Positions 58,901 to 64,000 of a DNA stretch of 64,000 bases are shown in pieces (the stretch's first letter is position 1; every line of letters begins with the position of its first letter). The notes beneath the pieces were generated by a model. That model did not search any database. It was not told the origin of the DNA and saw only the letters and a list, made by a program, of their open reading frames with translations. Made by a program: the position numbers and the translations under genes. The stretch comes from JBEBVQ01 sp037190845. GTDB lineage: Bacteria > Bacteroidota > Bacteroidia > Chitinophagales > Chitinophagaceae. Where the stretch lies: positions 124,001 through 188,000 of the forward strand of contig JBBCJI010000001.1 of NCBI GenBank assembly GCA_037190845.1. The letters are read 5' to 3'.

Positions 58901-59345
58901 GAGGATGAGCGGTTCCGTAGCCATCCCCCGCGGTGTGACACTCAATACGGCTACCGGTCTGCGGGTGATTATCAGCAACGATGCGGCGGCAGGTGTGCCT
59001 GATCCGTGCGGTTCGTTCGTTTCCGGTGAAACTGAAGACTTTATTGTCAGATTCCTGGAAAACCCGGTCGGCGTAACAGCGCTTTCGGCTCTCACAGCAA
59101 ATGTCCGGATTTATCCCAATCCGACTTCCGGTATGATTTCTGTACAATACCAGGGAGTCCCTGTCAGCCAGGCCAGGGTTCGCGTGCTGAATATAACCGG
59201 CCAGGAAGTAATGGGGTACAGCCTTGACCGGCTGTCGGACGGCGATGTGGTGCACATGGATCTGAAAGGATATGCCGCCGGACTTTATATGATCCATATT
59301 GAAGCAGACGGATTGAAGATTGCCGGACGGGTGGTGCTACAGTAA
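55926..59345 (+). CDS. Giant secreted protein with two GEVED domains and T9SS type A signal
   Basis: The 1139-residue protein has a signal peptide (LTCLMLVFVLAFFDLRNAAAQ). A jelly-roll-like domain follows (NYTIKIKNTATSRMSELESG...NIVIDVCRDST), then Ig-like linkers with GLRYQWQQRPPGG and LGWQWQESQG. Two GEVED domains come next: IFIDFNQDGIFDYPAEQ...GGETEDYLVQL and IYIDYNANGEYETDEM...SGETEDFIVRF. The sorting domain is VRIYPNPTSGMISV...YAAGLYMIHI. Such architectures are typical of surface adhesins or enzymes, but no catalytic motif is seen. I use the Met at 55926 rather than the one 9 bp upstream. A strong terminator follows. Confidence 0.92.
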   Translation: MKKNTLQLTCLMLVFVLAFFDLRNAAAQIIQIGQGTEYDNMYNVISDLKEHNTWNQAARLTGKNAKYQQLYTAEELRALGVNGPAMLDSIAWQVQKANGTTLPNYTIKIKNTATSRMSELESGNFQTVYTANLVISDTGWNWLKFQTPFFWNGLDNIVIDVCRDSTAVNRGWGQTQLCYFEYSWTNVELMGKSRSITFGRFDTICNARGEGDGEDKRYNVRMSFSQPPACTGTPVAGAIQPTASFTNVCPGTPISIASLSPQEVSGLRYQWQQRPPGGTWVDISGADRPSLLPAPVEDAEYRLHLTCSNSNQSVYSATATVSVNRDAPIFRTLPYTQDFENWQNYCSTLQLPDSNWTSYPSTGNMSWRREDQGASGGWTEDVAPSDYFPHSSTSDHSARVQTSKGPAGNTGNISVYLDCSTSDSAKEMRFDYFNRTTSMNTLTVMISTDGGSHFTELEVLGSMGVNSGWRSYVIPFSSKSEKTIIRFQAFSSDYQVGDFDLGIDNLRIYPSCSGKPTVGTINPVSACIGEGVQLSVSGNSQNGGLGWQWQESQGINWTDVPGGNVESPTVALNNNVWYRAIVTCVNGGLSDTSAPVLAKVKSPAECYCASGSTATLPSPNIGNVTLLSSGGDTLLTNGDPQPYTNNPLAREKYSDFTGLGPVDIYLDSSYRIYLTFMTTHGSNVNPRMSSSYTKIFIDFNQDGIFDYPAEQVHGRIKPSSNSTNGTGAAFRDTANFTIPNTALTGVTRMRILTNADGFWDSTQVDPCGPYWGGETEDYLVQLISLPCTGTESAGTVAADDTLFCPGYPIFLENLNPDNTTGPIGRIWQSSPDGIAWTDITGSDNAAAITEMFNGEVYYRVKATCALNQVASYSDTLRLGQYTLCYCASYADGGFAGVADSSDVGGFSLGGINIPLTGGHLNNPGAVRAHTNHSMSGITELYEDSTYNFTLSHIILRGTHGDARATIYIDYNANGEYETDEMAYTGLSGATTWRMSGSVAIPRGVTLNTATGLRVIISNDAAAGVPDPCGSFVSGETEDFIVRFLENPVGVTALSALTANVRIYPNPTSGMISVQYQGVPVSQARVRVLNITGQEVMGYSLDRLSDGDVVHMDLKGYAAGLYMIHIEADGLKIAGRVVLQ

Positions 59346-59378
59346 TGCACCGGTCTGTTCTGTATGGTAAAAATGAGA

Positions 59379-59414
59379 ACCTCACAGGGAGTCTGTCGTC
59401 CCTGTGAGGTTTTT
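59379..59414 (+). terminator. Rho-independent terminator after the GEVED protein gene
   Basis: ACCTCACAGGGA (59379-59390) and TCCCTGTGAGGT (59399-59410) form a perfect 12-bp stem with an 8-nt loop followed by TTTTT. The next gene starts only 22 bp later, so readthrough would be needed for joint expression, or the next gene has its own promoter. Confidence 0.88.
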
Positions 59415-59435
59415 ACAGATTCTAACAATATTTAT

Positions 59436-62018
59436 ATGGCCTCTAAATTCTATCTGTTGTTATTCCTGATTTTCTGCCATGGTCTGATACCGTCAAAGGC
59501 TCAGGAGCGGGAAAAGATATGGGCTTTCGGCTATAGGGCAGGGGTAGATTTTACAAGTGGATCGCCCGTTGCTGTTCAGACTGCCATAGAAGGATTTGGA
59601 GAAGCTGCCGCCTCGGTCACCGACAAGAATGGGAACCTGTTGTTTTACACCGAAGGCTCAAGCGTATGGAACCGGAATCATCAACTGATGCCGAATGGTA
59701 CTAACCTGACGCCGGTAGTCAGCACCACATCTTATACGCCTACATCCAGTACTTCCCAGGGTACCCTGATTATTCCGAAACCCGGCACCACAGATCAGTA
59801 TTATGTATTTTCTCTCACCTCTATGGAGCAGGGGGCGCAGGGAAATGCCGGAAAGATGTATTGCAGTGTGGTGGATATGTCACTGAACGGAGGATTGGGG
59901 GATGTGGTAACTGCAGCTAAAGGCATTCATATCGGCTCAAACCTGTCAGAGCGTATGACAGCCGTTGTGGGCGACCGGTGTAATGTATGGGTACTGACTT
60001 GCGGGATGGATGCACGCATCCGGGCCTTTGAGGTAACCCATGCCGGAGTGGATACGGCTGCAGTTATTTCGCCTGTGGGTATCGCCCACGAGTTTGCCGG
60101 TAGGATGTCCGTGTCACCCGACGGGAAGAAGCTGGCCGCCACCAAATGTTTTATGACCTTGGACGGTCTCATGGGATTGATGTTGTTCGATTTTGACATT
60201 ACTACCGGCCTTGCTTCCAACCCGGTTCAGTTGCTGGACAATTATGGAGGTTATGGCGTATGCTTTTCCCCGGATAATTCCAAGCTGTATGTGTATGGAA
60301 ATTTCTCGATCTACCAGTATGACCTGAGCAACCCTGCACCGGCCGCTATCCGGGCTTCCGAGACAAAACTCGGAGATTGTGGCGCCACAGATGTAAAGCT
60401 TGGACCGGATGGAAAGGTATACTTTAGATTTGCGTCATATTTCGGAGGAGGGAGCTCTTTCGGCGTGATAAATAATCCCAACCTTCAGGGAGTGGCGGCA
60501 GGATATGAGCCGGATGTGTTCCGGGTCCTTGCCACCAGCAATTTTGATCTCGGACTGCCCAATATTGTTCCGGTGTTCAATTTCGACCTGGATACCATAT
60601 ACAGCTCGTCTGTGCATATAGTCACCTGTTTCCCTTCCGGAGTGCGTCTTTCCGCATCCGATCTGTCCGGCTGGGAATACATATGGAATGATAACACCAC
60701 CGGTGGTGAAAAAACGGTATCCGGATCCGGGAGCTGGTGGGTGAAATATTTTACGGCTCCCTGCACGTACCGCGTGGATACCTTTAATGTTCTTTTACCA
60801 GAGCTTGCAGTATATCCGAGCTGCCGCAATACGGCAACGGGAGCAGCCCGTATTACCAGGGCCTCAGGCGACACGATGTCTTATACCTATGTCTGGCGGG
60901 ATGCGGCAGGTAATGTTGTATCCGTATCCGACAGCCTGTCGAGTGTGCCGGCCGGAAATTATACGTTGCATATTGTATCCGGTTCAGCTTGTAACGTTAC
61001 GGTGGATGTAACGGTCGGCAGTACGGAGTATACGGCTTCTTTTGAAGCGGACAGCCTGGCTTGTGTGGGTGTTCCGGTAACATTTCAAAATACATCAGAC
61101 AGTCAGCCGGGTTCTTATTACTGGGATTTCGGGGATGGAAATACATCAACCGATGCCGGCCCGGAGCATACATTCCACAGTCCGGGCGCTTATGAAATTA
61201 TGCTTGTAAAAACCGGTGATCCCTGTGCCGATACTTTCTACCGGCATATCATTGTAGATGACACCGTCTCCGTATTTTTTACGGTCAGCGGCGACAGCGT
61301 GTGCACCGGAGACGTGATCCGTTTCATTCCTGTGTCTGATGAGCGCATCGCCTCGCTGGTATGGACAATGGATGGAATGATGACAAGGCCGGAGGGGGCA
61401 GGCGCTTTTTCTTATGTTACAGATCGTGCGGGAGATATTATTGTATCGCTTACCGGTTCATTCAGGGCATGTCCGGATGCCGGCTTTACCGACACCGTGC
61501 ATGTGTTTCCGTTCCCGGTCGTAGATCTGGGACCCGATACATCCATTTGTCCCAATGCACCTGCGATTGTACTGATGAATAATCATGCCCCCGCGCAGGA
61601 TGGAGACCGTTTCCTGTGGAACGGCGGAGAAACGGATACCTGGCTGCCGGTTACAGCTCCGGGGTTATACCACCTTACCATCACTTCTGCGGCGGGATGC
61701 GCTACTGTGGATTCAGTAATCGTACACCGTGATTGCTATATAGAGATCCCCAACGTTTTTACGCCTAACGGAGACGGAGTGAATGATTATTTCTTTCCCC
61801 GTGATCTGCTCACGAGCCGGCTGACCGGTTTTACGATGTCTGTATACAACAGGTGGGGACAGAAGATCTACGAAACGAATCAGACTTCCGGGCGTGGCTG
61901 GGATGGCCGTTTCAACGGCGAACTGCAGCCGGAAGGCGTATATGTATATGTCATCATGGCAGTAATTAACGGAAATCAAACGGAACGCTTTCAGGGAAAT
62001 GTAACCCTGCTTAGATAA
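59436..62018 (+). CDS. Secreted PKD-domain protein with T9SS type B C-terminal domain
   Basis: The 860-residue product has a signal peptide (SKFYLLLFLIFCHGLIPSKA). An N-terminal propeller-like domain (about 30-370) contains NLLFYTEGSSVWNRNHQLMPNG and VSPDGKKLAATKCFM. Ig-like modules and a PKD domain (FQNTSDSQPGSYYWDFGDGN) follow. It ends IPNVFTPNGDGVNDYFFPRD...NRWGQKIY...FQGNVTLLR. The first domain recurs in many Bacteroidota gliding-associated proteins. I use the Met at 59436, because the longer frame starts before the terminator at 59379-59414. The next gene starts 20 bp downstream, so the two are an operon. Confidence 0.92.
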   Translation: MASKFYLLLFLIFCHGLIPSKAQEREKIWAFGYRAGVDFTSGSPVAVQTAIEGFGEAAASVTDKNGNLLFYTEGSSVWNRNHQLMPNGTNLTPVVSTTSYTPTSSTSQGTLIIPKPGTTDQYYVFSLTSMEQGAQGNAGKMYCSVVDMSLNGGLGDVVTAAKGIHIGSNLSERMTAVVGDRCNVWVLTCGMDARIRAFEVTHAGVDTAAVISPVGIAHEFAGRMSVSPDGKKLAATKCFMTLDGLMGLMLFDFDITTGLASNPVQLLDNYGGYGVCFSPDNSKLYVYGNFSIYQYDLSNPAPAAIRASETKLGDCGATDVKLGPDGKVYFRFASYFGGGSSFGVINNPNLQGVAAGYEPDVFRVLATSNFDLGLPNIVPVFNFDLDTIYSSSVHIVTCFPSGVRLSASDLSGWEYIWNDNTTGGEKTVSGSGSWWVKYFTAPCTYRVDTFNVLLPELAVYPSCRNTATGAARITRASGDTMSYTYVWRDAAGNVVSVSDSLSSVPAGNYTLHIVSGSACNVTVDVTVGSTEYTASFEADSLACVGVPVTFQNTSDSQPGSYYWDFGDGNTSTDAGPEHTFHSPGAYEIMLVKTGDPCADTFYRHIIVDDTVSVFFTVSGDSVCTGDVIRFIPVSDERIASLVWTMDGMMTRPEGAGAFSYVTDRAGDIIVSLTGSFRACPDAGFTDTVHVFPFPVVDLGPDTSICPNAPAIVLMNNHAPAQDGDRFLWNGGETDTWLPVTAPGLYHLTITSAAGCATVDSVIVHRDCYIEIPNVFTPNGDGVNDYFFPRDLLTSRLTGFTMSVYNRWGQKIYETNQTSGRGWDGRFNGELQPEGVYVYVIMAVINGNQTERFQGNVTLLR

Positions 62019-62037
62019 AAAATAAAGATCAGAAGAG

Positions 62038-64000
62038 ATGAAAAAACAATACTCGCTATTAACCCTGTTTATCCTCTTTTTGTTTACCAGCCGGATATAT
62101 GCTATGACCGGCGCCGATCTCCGCTATGAGTATGTGAACGACTCTACTTACCGGTTTTACTACCGGATGTACCAGGAATGCAGCGCATTTCCCGAACCTA
62201 ATTTTGTAAGCATGTGTTACCGGAATACCACATGCGGTGGTATCTGGTACACGCAGTTTTTGTATAAGCTGCCGTTTACACCGGATGGCAGTCCGAACGG
62301 TCAGATGGTAGACGCAGGCTGTGCCGGTCAGCCGAATAGCTGTACCGATCCCGCCTCGTCCCTGAAAATGTACCGGGAATGGTGGTACGGAGAAGAGGTG
62401 ACCTTAAACCAGCCGTGTGACCGGTGGATATTTTCAGTAAACCGGGAGCGGGATGAGCCGGGAACGAATCTGGCGGTGCTTCCGCCTTTGGATTATAATC
62501 TCTATGTCGAGGTAACGATTGATAATCTGAATGCACCACGCCAGTCAGGCCCTTATTTTTCATCGCCCGTACCGGTATATGCCTGCGATGGAGCGCCATT
62601 CAATTATAACCACGGTGTGATTGATCCGGATGGCGATTCCCTCGTATATTCTGTTATTCAGCCCAGAAGCGCTACCTGGGATTTTTATGTTATCTGCGCA
62701 GGTTATCCGCCGCTTACCATGCCGTTTTCAGGAGTTCAGTATAATCTTACCGATAACCCGCTTGCCACCAATAATACTTTCAGCATAGATGCGGCAACAG
62801 GAGATATCCGTTTTACTCCTGCAGGTGTGCAGCAATCATATATTGCTTACCGGGTAGATAAGTACCGGAATGGTGCTTTGATCGGTTCTGTAACACGGGA
62901 ATCACGTATCGAGGTGCGCAATTGTACCAGCCCTGATCCCACATTTACATTCGACCGCAGCTCTGTGCAGGGGGGAAGCATGACCGGCGATACTTTGTTT
63001 GTCTGCGGAAACACACAGGTGGATTTTTGCTTTACGGCCGCGACCGGCGTGGCAGGAACTGTGTATAAGGTAAAAGACAATGGAAAATTCTCCCTGAAAG
63101 GAGCGGCTATTACCTATCAGAACCAGGGCAGCGGGTCGGTAACGGGTTGTGTATCCTGGGTGCCCCAGGCATTGGATACGGGCTTCCGTTATTTTACGGT
63201 TCATGTCAAGGACAGCACCTGCAACACGCCTGGTTACACACCCGTAATACAGACATTCCGTGTGCCGGTATATGTACGGCCGGGAACTGTGATCTCTGCG
63301 ACAGATACAGCGGTCTGTCCTGGTGCAGAGATAACGCTTACTGCCTCCGGCGGCGACGGATTTAGCTGGTCTTCAAATCCCTCGTCTGCATTTTCGTGCA
63401 CATCATGTCCGGTTACCACCACCACGGTTCATGAAACTACCCGGTATATTGTTTCCTCGAATCTTGGGAATGGTTGCCGTAACCGGGATACGGTTACAGT
63501 GATCGTAGACAATTCCAATTATGTAACAGCATCCCCCGATACAATTGTATTGTGCAACGGAGCGGATTATGTACAACTCTCCGCCGAAGCGCATGGCCCG
63601 AAGCCATTGAAGGAGCCCGCGTGCGGCGCTTTCAGTCCTGCGTGCAACGGCCCCCGTGATACCATATGGATGGCACAGAGCAGCAGTAACAGCAACAGTA
63701 ATAATGCCCATTATACCTGGGCGCCTTATTGGGGGCCGTTTTACCAGTATTTCCGTACACAGAGAATGCAGGTGATATACCGGAAGGAAGATTTGAAGAG
63801 CCAGAACATGCAACCAGGAACGCTCCAGAGTCTGGCGCTTAATTTTGCCGCTTTTAACGGAGTGAATCCTACATTCAATAATGTGAAGATCTCATTACGT
63901 TGCACGGAGAAGTTCGAATATGTAACCCCAACACAGGGTGAATTTGAGATCGGTCTGACAGAAGTATACACTGCAGCCAGCGTCACACTACAGCCCGGCT
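62038..64000 (+). CDS. Giant secreted protein, 3' end beyond the window, paralogue of the 48.3-kb gene
   Basis: An ATG at 62038-62040 opens at least 654 codons that run off the right edge. The product starts MKKQYSLLTLFILFLFTSRI with a signal peptide. It continues ADLRYEYVNDSTYRFYYRMY, VYACDGAPFNYNHGVIDPDG, YNLTDNPLATNNTFSIDAAT and later FRTQRMQVIYRKEDLKSQNM. Each segment matches the 48.3-kb protein in the same order, so the two are paralogues. The C-terminus is missing here; a T9SS type B domain is expected but cannot be seen. It follows the PKD protein by 20 bp without a terminator. Confidence 0.9.
   Translation, partial: MKKQYSLLTLFILFLFTSRIYAMTGADLRYEYVNDSTYRFYYRMYQECSAFPEPNFVSMCYRNTTCGGIWYTQFLYKLPFTPDGSPNGQMVDAGCAGQPNSCTDPASSLKMYREWWYGEEVTLNQPCDRWIFSVNRERDEPGTNLAVLPPLDYNLYVEVTIDNLNAPRQSGPYFSSPVPVYACDGAPFNYNHGVIDPDGDSLVYSVIQPRSATWDFYVICAGYPPLTMPFSGVQYNLTDNPLATNNTFSIDAATGDIRFTPAGVQQSYIAYRVDKYRNGALIGSVTRESRIEVRNCTSPDPTFTFDRSSVQGGSMTGDTLFVCGNTQVDFCFTAATGVAGTVYKVKDNGKFSLKGAAITYQNQGSGSVTGCVSWVPQALDTGFRYFTVHVKDSTCNTPGYTPVIQTFRVPVYVRPGTVISATDTAVCPGAEITLTASGGDGFSWSSNPSSAFSCTSCPVTTTTVHETTRYIVSSNLGNGCRNRDTVTVIVDNSNYVTASPDTIVLCNGADYVQLSAEAHGPKPLKEPACGAFSPACNGPRDTIWMAQSSSNSNSNNAHYTWAPYWGPFYQYFRTQRMQVIYRKEDLKSQNMQPGTLQSLALNFAAFNGVNPTFNNVKISLRCTEKFEYVTPTQGEFEIGLTEVYTAASVTLQPG

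Overview
The window looks like a chromosomal segment of a Bacteroidota bacterium, probably of the Chitinophagales/Chitinophagaceae type. The reasons are eight exported proteins with type IX secretion (T9SS) or gliding-associated features (seven have a recognisable C-terminal sorting domain, the eighth runs off the edge), many promoters with the Bacteroidota -7 element TAnnTTTG, several TTG starts without an obvious Shine-Dalgarno, and families typical of the phylum (GH3-like enzyme, fused GNAT/nitrilase, class D beta-lactamase lipoprotein). The genus cannot be fixed from the sequence alone. No tRNA, rRNA or CRISPR array was seen. The only classical RNA gene is RNase P RNA (rnpB) at about 21.24-21.62 kb, leftward, with its own promoter and terminator.

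Layout. 0.5-3.4 kb: an exported S9 peptidase downstream of fabD. 3.7-9.4 kb: a complete ligase-associated DNA repair operon in the order exonuclease, ATP-dependent ligase, Lhr-like helicase, PdeM phosphoesterase, all leftward and overlapping or nearly so. 9.5-14.2 kb: an accessory stretch with a PfpI/DJ-1 protein, a divergent HEPN protein preceded by an elaborate structured leader and a 22-codon leader ORF, a HigBA toxin-antitoxin pair with its operator, an ArsR/SRPBCC/membrane-protein operon, and the remains of a RhuM-family gene. 14.1-21.2 kb: a GNAT/nitrilase fusion, a PepSY-like protein, a basic DUF6496-type protein, RecQ, a Gfo/Idh/MocA dehydrogenase and a CvfB-like S1 protein. 21.7-36.6 kb: a T9SS propeller protein, a two-component system, the GH3-like enzyme, lptB, metF, an OXA-type beta-lactamase, an M23 peptidase, an M13 peptidase, folK and ribBA.

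36.6-48.3 kb is a surface-glycan region (three family-4-like glycosyltransferases, one family-2 glycosyltransferase, one sugar-type formyltransferase) interrupted by a 231-bp MITE, an alanine/ornithine racemase-like enzyme, a GNAT, a large M43-type metalloprotease and an FtsE-like ATPase. 48.3-64 kb is a cluster of six very large secreted T9SS cargo proteins in two divergent groups around a 415-bp AT-rich spacer. The first (48.3 kb) and the last (62.0 kb, cut by the window edge) are clear paralogues.

Intergenic DNA is rich in small repeats: a MITE with perfect 18-bp ends, GAGGGTG-ended elements at 16.9 and 30.4 kb, a shared 70-bp block at 17.1 and 37.9 kb, a recurring ATTTGAAAATG/CATTTTCAAAT inverted repeat in several spacers, and a triple-hairpin REP-like cluster at 3.6 kb. 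The most intriguing unexplained signals are the pseudoknot-capable HEPN leader (11.14-11.41 kb) and the M43 protease whose catalytic domain is split by two tandem duplicated modules between the zinc motif and the Met-turn.
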